Origin: Lentisphaeria bacterium | Lineage (GTDB): Bacteria > Verrucomicrobiota > Lentisphaeria > Victivallales > Victivallaceae | Assembly (NCBI GenBank): GCA_018265615.1 | Contig: JABLYX010000056.1 | Span: forward strand, 1-30,820 | DNA: 30,820 nt | Reading direction: 5' to 3' | Part shown: one piece after another, positions 15,332-24,474 of the stretch | Layout of the letters: the number at the start of each line of letters is the position of its first letter | How positions within the stretch are numbered: position 1 is the stretch's first letter | Program-made: the position numbers and the translations under genes | Notes under the pieces: model-generated | What the model saw: the letters and a program-made list of their open reading frames with translations, nothing else | Told to the model about the DNA's origin: nothing | Database searches by the model: none

Positions 15332-18271
15332 TCACTCTTCAAACACGACGAGCGGATAGAGGCCGGGGGAGCGGTTGGCGGCGATCCCCTCCGCGATCCG
15401 GATCCAGCCGTCCCGGCCATGCCCGTCGTTGTCGTTGACCAGGACGTTGAAGCGGATTCCCCGCCTCAGCAGCTCCGGCGTCAGGCCGACGGAACCGAAG
15501 GGGATGGTCAGTTCATAGCGGGTCGTCTTTTCCTGCCGCACGGCGTCAAGCCGCCACGAAGCGTCGCTCCGCTCCGCCGGAAAACCGTTGGGAGCCTCCC
15601 AGATCCACGTCTCGGGCGGCCCGTCGGCCGGAAGCGCCGCCCCGGCTACCCAGAGTCCCTTCCGGCCGGGAAGTTCGAATGCGAACTGAACACCGTCTCC
15701 CTCCCAGATCCGGGAGCCGCGATACGGTTGGACATGCCTGTCGTCAGTCACTTCGCAAACCAGCTTCAATGCCGCCTCCTCCGCCTTCAGCCGGATGCGG
15801 GCGGAAAGGTCCTCCGGTCCCGTCCACAGCCGGTGCACATTGCCGGGATCGGCCTCGAAGAGCGATTTGACCTGCTCGCGGCGGTCGAGGACAAAATCCC
15901 ATTCGTCCGCCGCATGCTGCCGGGGAATGAGAACAGCGCGGCGAAGCGGAATATCGATTCCGGTCGCACCGCCGGACCAGACCGCGCGTACCTTGAAAAC
16001 CGGATCGCTCCCCGATCCGGTTCCGGCAGCGGCGGCTTCCGCCCGAACGCTTTTCCGTTCTCCCGGAGCAAGCCTCACCGTGGCGGAAGCGGGATGGACG
16101 GCAAGGGCGCCGCCGTCGAGCGTCAGTTCGAACGTTGCGGGGTGCGGAAACGGGTTGAAGCAGGAAACCGTCACATCGACCGGCTTTCCGGGCAGCAGTG
16201 GAGCCGCCGCCTTCCCGTTCAGGAGACCTCCGAGATATTCCAGTTTCCGGCAGTCGCGGAAAAGAAGGGTTTCAGGCGAGGCGGAAACCCGGCGCACCAG
16301 CACCCCCCCCTCCAGTTTGAGCCGGGCCCGGTTCCCCATGAGATCCACGGCCTCGATTCCGGAGGCGTCGGCGCGGAAGACGGCCGACTCCTCCGCACTC
16401 TCTCCCGGCGCTTCGTGCCAGGCGGACACCAGACGGTCCCCGCCGCCTTCGAATTCAAGCAGCCGCTGCGGTCCGGATGCACCGAGGCGCGAAACAAAGC
16501 GTCTGCCGCGATACAGCGTCGCAAGCGTATTGTAGGCGACATAGGCCGCTTTGGGATAAAAATCGCACGTCACCAATCCGTAGTTGTGCTCCGGGTTGGC
16601 GGAGTCGAAGCCGTTGTTGCGCAAGTTATACCAGTTGTATCCGATCGCCCCTTCGGACCAGGAGAAGAGAAATTTTTTGAACAAAGTCTCCGCCTGCCTC
16701 ATTTCGCCGATGCCGAGCGCGGAAACCGCGGTCTCGTTCGCGTACCACGGAGCCGAAACGCCGAACCGTTCACGCATCGGCAGCAGACGCTCCTCAATCT
16801 CCACAAGATAGTTGCGATAGCTGCCGTGGCCATGAAAGGCGTGAACGTCGAAGTACTCCTTCGCATTCGCAAGAACATACTCCTGAAACCTGTTCTTGAT
16901 GGGGGAGGCGGAGGCGAATCCACCGGACAGGAGGCGGCTTTCGGGGGCGCGGCGGCGCTGTTCCCCGCGGGCGATCTGCTGCAGCCGGACATAGTCGGCG
17001 GCGCCGAAATCGGCGAAGCTGGTCAGATCCGGCTCGTTCCAGATCTCCCAGAAGCGGATGCGCCCTTTGAAGCGGTCGAACATCCGCCCCGTGTAATCGC
17101 GCCACGCCGTGAGATCGGGAGTGCTGTTCGGACCACCGGCACGCGACCAGGCGGGCGGGTTCGAGAGGATGGGCATAACCTCGATCCCGTGCTTCGCGTA
17201 AGTGTCCAGCAACTTGTCCTGGATGCTGAAGTCCCACCTGCCCGGCTTGCGCTCCATGTCGCGCCAGCGGAAGTTCGCCCGGAGCGCCGTTGCCCCGCAC
17301 AGCGCCGCCGTCTCCGCCTCCTGTCCGAACACCTCCGGGCGGCCGATGCCCGGCACGCAGACGCCGAACACGAAGCCGTCTTTCGCCGCCGTCCCGGCGG
17401 CGGGACCGGCGGGAACCATATAGGCGAAGCTGCGGAGATGCTCCGCATAGCCGCCGCCGTCAGGCTTTTCCAGCCGGAGCGTCACGTACCAGATTCCGAA
17501 GCAGGACGGTTTGAGTTCCGGAGCGAGCCTGAGCTCTCCTGCCGCGGGAAGCACGATCCGCCTCTTTTTACCTTCGACGGAACGGCCGAAGCCGTCCCGC
17601 AGCGTCAGCGTCGCATCGCAGGCGACCTCGCCGCCCGGGTTCCGCAGCAGCAGCGTCAGGGCCGCTTCATCACCGGGGCGCAATACGCGCGAAGCATTGC
17701 CGGTTTCCAGTTCGAACCCGACGTCGCTCAATTCCGTTTTAAGGGTCGACTCATATTCGATTCTTTTCAGCGTCAGCAACACTTCGCCGCTCCCTTTCGG
17801 GGCGCTGGTCGAGCAGGAGAAGAAGCGGATGGGGAAATCGATCTTTCCGTCCGCGTTTCCGGAGAAGGAGACGAAGAAGTTCGTGGGTGTCATCGGAATT
17901 TTCAGCTTGAAGGAGCCGCCGCCCGGCCGGATCGGCGTACGCCACTGGAATACCTCATTCTTCGCATCGATGAACCGCACATTGAAGTTGTTGACCGGTG
18001 AACCGGACGGCAGCTCCAGCTCCACCCGGCAGGTCGCCTCGTCGAACCGGGCGAGCGGCAGCGCCTTCCCGCGCGGAAAGCCGAAGATGCAGATGTTGTT
18101 CACGGCGATATCCCAGCTCACCCGAAGGCCGTCGGGCCGGTACTCCGCCTTCTGTTCCGGCTTCCAGGCCGTAACCGGCAATTGCGCGGCGGGATCGAAG
18201 AGCACGGCTCCGTACAGAGGAAGCATGCCGGCCGGCAACAGGAGCCACAGGAGCATTGTTATCAGTTTCAT
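15332..18271 (-). CDS. Secreted GH39-like (clan GH-A) glycosidase with CBM9-like C-terminal domain
   Basis: This 979-residue protein starts at ATG 18271, which overlaps the pseudopilin stop (TGATG) after GCAGAGG; a GTG just before it is also possible. The signal peptide is MKLITMLLWLLLPAGMLPLYG. Residues ~30-285 are beta-sandwich-like. The barrel (~290-640) opens with VFGVCVPGIGRPE, has LRANFRWRDMERKPGRWDF and VMPILSNPPAW, then FWEIWNEPDL (candidate acid/base Glu413) and YANETAVS (candidate nucleophile Glu513). These features fit GH39 or a close clan GH-A family. After an immunoglobulin-like stretch, residues ~790-979 resemble CBM9/DOMON (WEGDGVQFAFELP, RYELTIPFGSVGL, FNVLVNDNDG), suggesting sugar binding. 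It is third in the LacI-led operon. Confidence 0.85.
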   Translation of the reverse strand: MKLITMLLWLLLPAGMLPLYGAVLFDPAAQLPVTAWKPEQKAEYRPDGLRVSWDIAVNNICIFGFPRGKALPLARFDEATCRVELELPSGSPVNNFNVRFIDAKNEVFQWRTPIRPGGGSFKLKIPMTPTNFFVSFSGNADGKIDFPIRFFSCSTSAPKGSGEVLLTLKRIEYESTLKTELSDVGFELETGNASRVLRPGDEAALTLLLRNPGGEVACDATLTLRDGFGRSVEGKKRRIVLPAAGELRLAPELKPSCFGIWYVTLRLEKPDGGGYAEHLRSFAYMVPAGPAAGTAAKDGFVFGVCVPGIGRPEVFGQEAETAALCGATALRANFRWRDMERKPGRWDFSIQDKLLDTYAKHGIEVMPILSNPPAWSRAGGPNSTPDLTAWRDYTGRMFDRFKGRIRFWEIWNEPDLTSFADFGAADYVRLQQIARGEQRRRAPESRLLSGGFASASPIKNRFQEYVLANAKEYFDVHAFHGHGSYRNYLVEIEERLLPMRERFGVSAPWYANETAVSALGIGEMRQAETLFKKFLFSWSEGAIGYNWYNLRNNGFDSANPEHNYGLVTCDFYPKAAYVAYNTLATLYRGRRFVSRLGASGPQRLLEFEGGGDRLVSAWHEAPGESAEESAVFRADASGIEAVDLMGNRARLKLEGGVLVRRVSASPETLLFRDCRKLEYLGGLLNGKAAAPLLPGKPVDVTVSCFNPFPHPATFELTLDGGALAVHPASATVRLAPGERKSVRAEAAAAGTGSGSDPVFKVRAVWSGGATGIDIPLRRAVLIPRQHAADEWDFVLDRREQVKSLFEADPGNVHRLWTGPEDLSARIRLKAEEAALKLVCEVTDDRHVQPYRGSRIWEGDGVQFAFELPGRKGLWVAGAALPADGPPETWIWEAPNGFPAERSDASWRLDAVRQEKTTRYELTIPFGSVGLTPELLRRGIRFNVLVNDNDGHGRDGWIRIAEGIAANRSPGLYPLVVFEE

Positions 18272-18990
18272 CACAACCTCTGCCTGATCTGATTGATGAC
18301 TGCCTGGTTCGCTCCGAGCTCTTTCAGCTCCTGCCTGGAGAGATTCTCGCCGTGACCGTCGAAAAACACCGCATTGGCGCGCTCAAGATGATTCAGCGAT
18401 GGCAATTCATTCGTGGTGGCGTATCCCCGCAGCGCAAGCATCCAGGAGCCGGTGTAATCCGGTTGCATTTTCATGTCGATCGTATCGCCGAAATGAATCA
18501 TCCGCGAAGCCTTCTTCAATCGGGAAAGCGTGATTATAACGCCATACTCTGCATAAGGAAGCGTGAAATTGCCGAAGCCCTCCTCTTCCCAGTAGTTCTT
18601 CTCCTCGTCATAGCGGACATAGAGACTGCCGTAGGTCCTGTATTGATAGTTGGACTCAGTTTCTGGCGGACGGCGCAGAGAAGGACAGTAAAGAAAAGGT
18701 TCGCCCTTGCTTTTCAAATGCCCGGATCGTTCATAACAGGTCGCCCAGGGGCTCGTCGCCTTATTCATCGTGATGACGAAGTTGTGGTTGTCCATCGCAT
18801 AAAACGCCCCCACCATGCCGCACTGCTTCAGGTTGTTCAGGCAGCTGGTGCTTCTGGCGCTCTCGCGGGAGCGGTTCAGTGCAGGCAACAGCATCGAAGC
18901 CAGAATCGCGATGATCGCAATCACAACCAGAAGTTCAATCAATGTGAATGACGGACGGGCCGTCCGGCGAAAGGACATAAGCGTTACCAT
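18271..18990 (-). CDS. Pseudopilin-like protein, prepilin-type N-terminus (cassette 3)
   Basis: This 239-residue protein starts at ATG 18990 behind AGGAGA; an internal ATG at 18978 is less likely. The leader MVTLMSFRRTARPS ends in Ser before FTLIELLVV, so Gly-1 is again absent while Glu+5 is kept. The helix and LLPALNRSRESARSTSCLNNLKQCG follow. The C-terminus has HLERANAVFFDGHGENLSRQEL, an exact H-X9-DG motif. It is 37 bp behind the LacI-type gene and overlaps the glycosidase start by one base (TGATG), pointing to translational coupling. The role is unknown, as for the other copies. Confidence 0.9.
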   Translation of the reverse strand: MVTLMSFRRTARPSFTLIELLVVIAIIAILASMLLPALNRSRESARSTSCLNNLKQCGMVGAFYAMDNHNFVITMNKATSPWATCYERSGHLKSKGEPFLYCPSLRRPPETESNYQYRTYGSLYVRYDEEKNYWEEEGFGNFTLPYAEYGVIITLSRLKKASRMIHFGDTIDMKMQPDYTGSWMLALRGYATTNELPSLNHLERANAVFFDGHGENLSRQELKELGANQAVINQIRQRL

Positions 18991-19027
18991 ACTGCAATCT
19001 CCTGTTGTTCTGTTTGGAAGAAGGTGA

Positions 19028-20038
19028 CTATTGCTGTTCGGGAATCACCAGGCGCGGCGCCTGTGTGATGACGGCTCCGGGGGCGTCCGGATTCTCCAGC
19101 CGCCACAGAAGCCCGTCCACCGCGCGGCGCGCCAGCATCGGAAAATCGAGGTCGATGGTCGCGGGGTGCGGCCAGAAATTCCGCAGCAGCGCGTCATTGT
19201 CGCACACCAGCACGTGGCGCGGCGCGTACTTCTGCCACATCTGGATCCCCTCCAGCGCATAGCCGAGCATCAGCCCGCAGACCGCGGTGAAGGCGAAGAA
19301 TCCGGCCTGCCCCCCGTCTTCGGCGAGATAGGCCTGCAGGCGGCTGACGAAATTGCTCTCCTGCCTCGAAAAACACAGCGGGGCCGCCGGAATCCCGATC
19401 AGCTTGAGCTCTTCGGCCAGCCGGGTGATGCGCGGATGGTTCCCGCAGTAGTCGAGCATGTCGTCGCGCCAGACGATCGCGAGGCGCTTCACGCCGGAAT
19501 TGCGGAAAAACTCCGCGGCGATCCGGGCGATCTCAAAATCGTCCACGGTGATCCGGTCCTGCCGCGGACGCATCGGCGTCCAGCCGAAAATCTGCATGAC
19601 CGGCATGTCGCCCGGAATATCCACCTCCTGGTCGTTGTAATAGAGGACCCCGGCGAACTCCCGGACCATCCCCGGATTGCCGCGCAGTTCGGAGACATCG
19701 ACGTAGGAGTATTCGACGCCGTAACGGTTCAATTGCTGAAACGCCTCCGGCATCGTGAGATCGCGCGCCGGATTCGGCTCATGGTAGAAATCATTGTGCA
19801 GAATCAGCAACGGCCCCAGGTGGGAATAGCGTTTCCGGTTCTCCGCGCCCTTCTCCGCTTTTCTCCGGTTGTAGTTGCGGGGCGAGAAATTGTTCTCGCG
19901 GGCAAACGCCTTAATCCTCTCCCGGAGCGCCTCCGGCAGCTGCGGGGAGTCGCGCAGTGCCATCGACACCGTCATGGCCGTACAATCGAAATGTTTCGCC
20001 AGATCATTCAGATTCCGTATTTTTCCGCCGGGCGTCAT
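19028..20038 (-). CDS. LacI-family transcriptional regulator (cassette 3)
   Basis: This 336-residue protein starts at ATG 20038 behind GAGGAG. The LacI helix-turn-helix is residues ~7-30 (IRNLNDLAKHFDCTAMTVSMALRD), then PQLPEALRERIKAFARENNFSPR. The hinge after it is unusually basic (NRRKAEKGAENRKR). The effector part has LLILHNDFYHEP, VLYYNDQEVD, RITVDDFEIARIAAEFFRNSGVKRLAIVW, and a C-terminal ATIDLDFPMLARRAVDGLLWRL..PRLVIPEQ. This core (NWPHPATIDLDF-like, instead of the usual VIGFDN) is more divergent than the gene at 9401. It is the first gene of the operon with the pseudopilin and GH39-like enzyme and follows a perfect-consensus promoter. Confidence 0.92.
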   Translation of the reverse strand: MTPGGKIRNLNDLAKHFDCTAMTVSMALRDSPQLPEALRERIKAFARENNFSPRNYNRRKAEKGAENRKRYSHLGPLLILHNDFYHEPNPARDLTMPEAFQQLNRYGVEYSYVDVSELRGNPGMVREFAGVLYYNDQEVDIPGDMPVMQIFGWTPMRPRQDRITVDDFEIARIAAEFFRNSGVKRLAIVWRDDMLDYCGNHPRITRLAEELKLIGIPAAPLCFSRQESNFVSRLQAYLAEDGGQAGFFAFTAVCGLMLGYALEGIQMWQKYAPRHVLVCDNDALLRNFWPHPATIDLDFPMLARRAVDGLLWRLENPDAPGAVITQAPRLVIPEQQ

Positions 20039-20068
20039 AAGTGCTCCTCGTTTGGTGGTTCGGCATTA

Positions 20069-20097
20069 ATTATACCATATCCGGAGAATGATGTCAA
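20069..20097 (-). promoter_or_regulatory. Perfect-consensus promoter of cassette 3, with AT-rich upstream element
   Basis: On the minus strand TTGACA (20092-20097), 17 bp, TATAAT (20069-20074). Upstream bases 20098-20140 are almost all A/T, like an UP element, and include a 9-bp inverted repeat (20108-20127). An imperfect palindrome GGCATTAATTATACC (20062-20076) overlaps the -10 box and could be an operator. Confidence 0.82.
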
Positions 20098-20141
20098 TAG
20101 CTTTACAATTTATTTTACAAAATAAATATAAAGTAATTTAA

Positions 20142-20174
20142 AGAAAAAAAAGAGCGGCGCACCGCAGTCGCCGC
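20142..20174 (-). terminator. Rho-independent terminator of the purU/O-antigen-ligase-like operon
   Basis: On the minus strand GCGGCG (20169-20174) pairs with CGCCGC (20154-20159) around a 9-nt loop, followed by TCTTTTTTTTC. It lies 10 bp after the stop codon at 20184. Confidence 0.75.
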
Positions 20175-20183
20175 CGTACGGAG

Positions 20184-22019
20184 TTACGGGCGTTCCCGGC
20201 TGAATTCAGCTTCGGGATAGCGCTCTTTAAGCTCATCGGTGTATCTGGGGTTGCCGGGGAAGCGTCGGCACGCTTCAAGCAGCAGTCGTTTCGCCTCTCC
20301 ACGGTTGCCGCGCAGCCGTTCGATCCGCGAAAGCCGCTCGTAGGTGGAGGGGCGCGCCATCGTGCGCTTCTGGGCCTCCCGGAAACAGCGCTCCGCGGAA
20401 CGGTAATCGCGCATCCCAAGGTAAAAATCCCCGGCGCTCTCCCACGGGAACGGCGAGTAAGGGCGCAAATCAACGGCCAGCTTCAACTGCCGCTCGACTC
20501 CGGCCGGAGTCGGCCGCAGCTTCAGATCGTCCGCCGACTGCGGCTGGATCAGCTTCATGAGGCCGTCGTAGGCGAGTTCCGAGCGCATGATGTACCAACT
20601 CCCCCCGAACGACGCAATGCAGAGCAGCAGCCCCGGCAGCAGCCAGAGCAGCCGGAGCCGGGAACCCGGAAGGCCCGCATTTTCCTCCGGATCCGGGCGG
20701 ATCAACACCGCGATCAGCAGCCCTCCCGCAATCGCCATATTGGCCGGGATCTGCAGATCCACATCCATCAGCGCGTGCAGCAGAAACGCCGCTTCCCCCC
20801 AGAAAACCGCCTGCTCGAATCCGTCCGCCCGGCGCCGGAACACGCGCCTGCCGAGCTCCCACATCGGCCAGCCCAGAATCAGGACAATCAGGATTCCGGC
20901 GGGGATTCCGGCCTGCGTCGCAAACGATGCGACGATGTTGTGCGGGTCATGCGCCGCCTCGTCGGTGTCGGTGGTCTTGAGCTGCATATGGCGATAGAAG
21001 AACCCGCCCCAGCCATGTCCGGCGAGCGGTTTCTCCGCAATCATCCGCGCGGAGGTCTTCAGGTAATCGACCCGTTCCTCCATCGAACCGAAGCCGCGTC
21101 CGGCATAGTGCACGAAGAGCGCGCCGCCCGCGATCACAGCGACCGCCGCAAAAATCAGCCCCGCCCGCCAGAGTTTCCGCATCGGCAGCGTCAGCACGAA
21201 GCCGCCCGCCGCGAGCACCGCCGCGAGCACCGCTCCGCGGCCGCGCGTGAGGAACAGCACCGCCGCTAGCAGAATGATCCCGATTCCGGCCAGCAGCGGT
21301 TTCGAAACCGTCGCGGGCTCGAACCGTTCCCCCGCGATCCAGAGCCGCCAGCCGACCAGGGGCAGCAGCAGAACCAGATAGCCCGCCAGAACGTTGCAGG
21401 AGGCGAAGGAGCCGAAAACACGGTCGTCTTCAAGCTTGCTCTGCATAACCTCGCCGAGCTGGATCCCCGCCTCATACTGTTGCAGAGCGAACTCCCTCAT
21501 CTCGGCGAACCCGATGAAATACTGCCGGAGCCCGGCGTAGACGGCATAAGCCGCCCCCGCAATCAGGAGCCAGACATAGATCCTCCGCCACTCAGGGCGG
21601 CAGGAAAGGATCAGGAACAGCGCCCAGAGGTACGCTCCGATCCCGGCGAGGTGAAAGAGCTCCCAGATTCCGTAATCGGGCGTGTCACAGTTGATCAGCC
21701 CCGGCAGAGCCGCGAGCGGCAGCCCGAACGCCCAGAGCAGAGCGCAGCGCCCCGCCGCGGAGCGCTGCGGCTGCGGCGCGCGGAACCCGCAGGCGGAGAG
21801 CGCCAGCAGCAGCGCGAATCCGGAAAGCAGCCCGAAGCTGTGCGCCGGCCACGTAATGTCGATGTAGGCGGACCAGTAATCCGGAAAAAAGCTCGTCGCC
21901 TCCGGCATGACCGCAAGCCCGGCGAATTTCGCCGGCAGCAGCAGCGTCAGGAGCCCGAGAAAGCCCGCGGCCGCATATTCCAGAGCCCCGGCCCTGTTCT
22001 GTTCCGCCGGCTTTTTCAT
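20184..22019 (-). CDS. O-antigen ligase/polymerase-family membrane protein with C-terminal TPR-like tail
   Basis: This is a 611-residue protein. Residues ~15-470 hold about a dozen hydrophobic segments. A large loop includes RVFGSFASCNVLAGYLVLLLPL, typical of the Wzy_C/O-antigen ligase superfamily, then FLTRGRGAVLA, a periplasmic-type loop with MEERVDYLKTSARMIAEKPLAGHGWGGF, and AHDPHNIVASFATQAGIPAG with the conserved His-Asn (about residue 358). The last ~100 residues (YSPFPWESAGDFYLGMRDYRSAERCFREAQ...) look like TPR repeats. Members transfer or polymerise glycans at the inner membrane. The start overlaps the purU stop (ATGA at 22016-22019). The GT4 gene at 30167 is the only other glycan-assembly gene in view; a link is not shown. 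Confidence 0.87.
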   Translation of the reverse strand: MKKPAEQNRAGALEYAAAGFLGLLTLLLPAKFAGLAVMPEATSFFPDYWSAYIDITWPAHSFGLLSGFALLLALSACGFRAPQPQRSAAGRCALLWAFGLPLAALPGLINCDTPDYGIWELFHLAGIGAYLWALFLILSCRPEWRRIYVWLLIAGAAYAVYAGLRQYFIGFAEMREFALQQYEAGIQLGEVMQSKLEDDRVFGSFASCNVLAGYLVLLLPLVGWRLWIAGERFEPATVSKPLLAGIGIILLAAVLFLTRGRGAVLAAVLAAGGFVLTLPMRKLWRAGLIFAAVAVIAGGALFVHYAGRGFGSMEERVDYLKTSARMIAEKPLAGHGWGGFFYRHMQLKTTDTDEAAHDPHNIVASFATQAGIPAGILIVLILGWPMWELGRRVFRRRADGFEQAVFWGEAAFLLHALMDVDLQIPANMAIAGGLLIAVLIRPDPEENAGLPGSRLRLLWLLPGLLLCIASFGGSWYIMRSELAYDGLMKLIQPQSADDLKLRPTPAGVERQLKLAVDLRPYSPFPWESAGDFYLGMRDYRSAERCFREAQKRTMARPSTYERLSRIERLRGNRGEAKRLLLEACRRFPGNPRYTDELKERYPEAEFSRERP

Positions 22020-22864
22020 GAGAAGACGATGGTCCGGCGGCCGGAGACGATCACGCGGTGTTCCAGATGGGCGCGGACCGCCCGGGTCAGCACCCGCCGC
22101 TCGATGTCCTTGCCGATCTGCTTCAGATCCTCCGGCATATCCATATGGCTGATGCGCTCGACATCCTGCTCGATGATCGGCCCCTCGTCGAGGTCGGCGG
22201 TCGCATAGTGGGCGGTCGCACCGATCATCTTGACGCCGCGCTCCCAGGCGCGCTCATACGGGTTCCCGCCCTGGAACGCAGGCAGGAACGCATGATGGAT
22301 GTTGATGATCCGCTGCGGATAGTGCGCGATGAAGTCGTCCGACAGGATCTGCATGTAGCGCGCCATGACCACGAGGTCGATGCGGTGGCTCTTCAGCAGA
22401 TCGAGCACCTTCGCCTCCTGCTCCGCTTTCTTCCCCTTCTCCATCGGGCAGCAGAAGTACGGCACGTTGAAACGGTCGGCGACATACTCGAGATCCGGAT
22501 GATTGCTGATGATGAGCGGGATATTGCAGTCGAGGTCGCCCTCGTCGGCATGCATGAGCAGGTCGTAGAGGCAGTGCGAGGTCTTCGACACCATCAGCGC
22601 CACGTTCTGCTTCGTCTCGACATGGTGGACCGAATATTCGAGGCCGAGCTCCGCGGCGAACTTCGCAAATGCCTCTTCGAGCTCCCGCCGCGTGATTCCG
22701 GCGTGCAGTTCAAGCTCGATCCGCATGAAGTAGCGCCCCGCGCGGATATCTGAAAACTGGCGGCATTGCAGAATATTGAAACCGTTATTGTAAAAGAAAC
22801 TCGAGATTTCAGCCAACAGCCCCTTCCGGTCGGCCGTCTGAATCAGGAACACCACCTGTCGCAT
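22016..22864 (-). CDS. purU: Formyltetrahydrofolate deformylase
   Basis: This 282-residue enzyme releases formate from 10-formyl-THF, balancing one-carbon units and feeding purine synthesis. Residues 1-85 are an ACT-type regulatory domain (VVFLIQTADRKGLLAEISSFF, RAGRYFMRIELEL). Residues ~90-282 are a formyltransferase fold with NVALMVSKTSHCLYDLL, IPLIISNHPDLEYVADRFNVPY, and the catalytic segment IINIHHAFLPAFQGGNPYERAWERGVKMIGATAHYATADLDEGPII, which holds the expected Asn-His-Asp set. ATG 22864 was chosen because GAGGG sits 11 bases upstream; ATG 22873, three codons earlier, is possible but too close to that site. The length matches PurU. It lies after the antiporter gene and overlaps the downstream ligase-like gene by four bases. 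Confidence 0.95.
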   Translation of the reverse strand: MRQVVFLIQTADRKGLLAEISSFFYNNGFNILQCRQFSDIRAGRYFMRIELELHAGITRRELEEAFAKFAAELGLEYSVHHVETKQNVALMVSKTSHCLYDLLMHADEGDLDCNIPLIISNHPDLEYVADRFNVPYFCCPMEKGKKAEQEAKVLDLLKSHRIDLVVMARYMQILSDDFIAHYPQRIINIHHAFLPAFQGGNPYERAWERGVKMIGATAHYATADLDEGPIIEQDVERISHMDMPEDLKQIGKDIERRVLTRAVRAHLEHRVIVSGRRTIVFS

Positions 22865-22972
22865 AACTGTCATTTCCCTCGTGCTGTTGAGGTTGCTTTT
22901 GATTACCGTTTATAAAAATAGCACACGCACCGCCGTTTTACCAGCTGAAGCGCCGGAAAAGCGGCGGCGCGG

Positions 22973-24334
22973 TCAGATGAGTTCGTCCTGTGTGGCTTCG
23001 TCCGGAACCGGATAGGCAACCTCCGCCTCTTCGGTGAACTTCATTTTCGCCTTCCCGATGATGAGCCGCACGAGCGTCGGAACCGGCAGCGTGGTCACGA
23101 TCGACAGGATGATGATCGCATTGAAAAAATTGTTGTCGAGCATGCCGAGGTTCTTGCCGATCGCCGCCGCCGCGAGCGTCGCGGAAAGCTGCGGAACCGT
23201 CATCAGACCGGCGCACAGCCCCTGCGCGTTGGAAAATCCGGAGACGCGCATTGCGAGCCACCCGGAGAAAATCTTGCTGCATACGAGCCCGAGCACCGTG
23301 AAGAGGATGATCGTGAGGTTCCCCGCCTCGCCGAACGCCCGGAAGTCGGTCTCCATACCGATCGAGATGAAGAGAAACGGGATCAGCAGCCCGTAGCCGA
23401 TGCTCTCGAACCGCTCCATGAGCGGGCCGCTCGGGCCGCGGTTCTCCTTCACGAGCCGCGAGAGCGCGAGCCCCGCGATGAACGCCCCCACCACGAGGTT
23501 CACGCCGAGAAATTCACCGAACAGCACAGTCGCGAGAATCACAAGCAGGAGGATCGTGATGAGTGTGTCTTCCCCGGGCTTGAAGATGCGCAGCAGCAGC
23601 TTGCCGATCCGGTAGACCAGATAGACCGCAATTCCGAGATAGGCGAGCACGATGAGCAGGAAAAGCGGCGTGAACCAACTGCCGAACATCGCAGGGTCGA
23701 CATAGTCGAAAAGCGAAAGCGAACGGCTGCCGTTCAGCGCTTCCGGACCGAGGCTCTGGCGCTTCATCTGGACGCTGACCGCCAGCAGGATGATGCTCGC
23801 GATATCCGTGATGACGGTAGAAATCAGGACCGAGGCGCCGAACCGGGTTTTCGTCAGCTTCAGCTCGCGGATCACTGGAAAGACGATGCCGACCGAGTGC
23901 GACGCGAAGAGGCTCGCGTACAGCAGCTTGCCGGGAAAGTCATCCGGCCGGAAGTACTCATAGACAAAATACCCCGCGACCGCGGGGACGAAAAAGGTCA
24001 GGATGCTCAGCGCGACCACTGGTTTCCGTGCCGAACGGATCAGCTTGAAATCCGCCTCCATCCCGGCCAGCGCCATGAGGAAGACCAGCCCGAGCGAGCC
24101 GAACGAGCTGATGAGCGAATCGAAATGGGAAACGACCGTCTCGGTCCTGCCGCCGAGAAAGCTGAATGCGTCGGCCATCACGCGGACGAGGTCCAGGCAG
24201 TTCGGCCCGATCAGCATGCCCGCGATCAGGAGCGCGATGACCCCCGGGATCTGGAAACGCCGCAGCACAAGCGGCCAGAGGGTGATGACGGCGATGAAAA
24301 CGATGAACAGGACGAGGAACGTATCACTTCTCAA
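22973..24334 (-). CDS. CPA2-type cation:proton antiporter (Na+/H+ exchanger family)
   Basis: This 453-residue protein has about 12 membrane segments and the sodium/hydrogen exchanger fold. The first helix pair ends in PGVIALLIAGMLIGP, then GLVFLMALAGMEADFKLI, ASHSVGIVFPVIRELKLTKTRFGASVLISTVITDIASIILL with the membrane Asp177 expected for ion transport, FGEFLGVNLVVGAFIAGLALSRLV, and IPFLFISIGMETDF. There is no RCK/TrkA-N tail, so it is a short CPA2 form. The start codon is TTG 24334, supported by GGAGGTG six bases upstream; no ATG or GTG stands nearby in frame. Exchange of Na+ or K+ for H+ is likely; which ion is unknown. It precedes purU by about 100 bp. Confidence 0.9.
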   Translation of the reverse strand: MRSDTFLVLFIVFIAVITLWPLVLRRFQIPGVIALLIAGMLIGPNCLDLVRVMADAFSFLGGRTETVVSHFDSLISSFGSLGLVFLMALAGMEADFKLIRSARKPVVALSILTFFVPAVAGYFVYEYFRPDDFPGKLLYASLFASHSVGIVFPVIRELKLTKTRFGASVLISTVITDIASIILLAVSVQMKRQSLGPEALNGSRSLSLFDYVDPAMFGSWFTPLFLLIVLAYLGIAVYLVYRIGKLLLRIFKPGEDTLITILLLVILATVLFGEFLGVNLVVGAFIAGLALSRLVKENRGPSGPLMERFESIGYGLLIPFLFISIGMETDFRAFGEAGNLTIILFTVLGLVCSKIFSGWLAMRVSGFSNAQGLCAGLMTVPQLSATLAAAAIGKNLGMLDNNFFNAIIILSIVTTLPVPTLVRLIIGKAKMKFTEEAEVAYPVPDEATQDELI

Positions 24335-24474
24335 GAAAACACCTCCGGCGGTAATAGGGAACCCGAACGAGGTAAACTATCCCCGGAGGCGGCTGTTTTC
24401 AAGTAAGCGAACCCTTTTTTTGCCGGAAAAAGCGGAGTCCCGCCCCGGTTCACCGGCGGAGGAACGCCGCGGCG

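Noticed and set aside
15101..18001. Long plus-strand open frame (966 codons) across the GH39-like gene
   Set aside because: It lies antisense to a protein with a signal peptide, catalytic motifs and a CBM9-like tail. The translation is Arg/Pro/Ala-rich without motifs; it reflects high GC at third positions.
22950..22970. 6-bp GC hairpin just after the antiporter stop
   Set aside because: No T-run follows, so it does not qualify as an intrinsic terminator.
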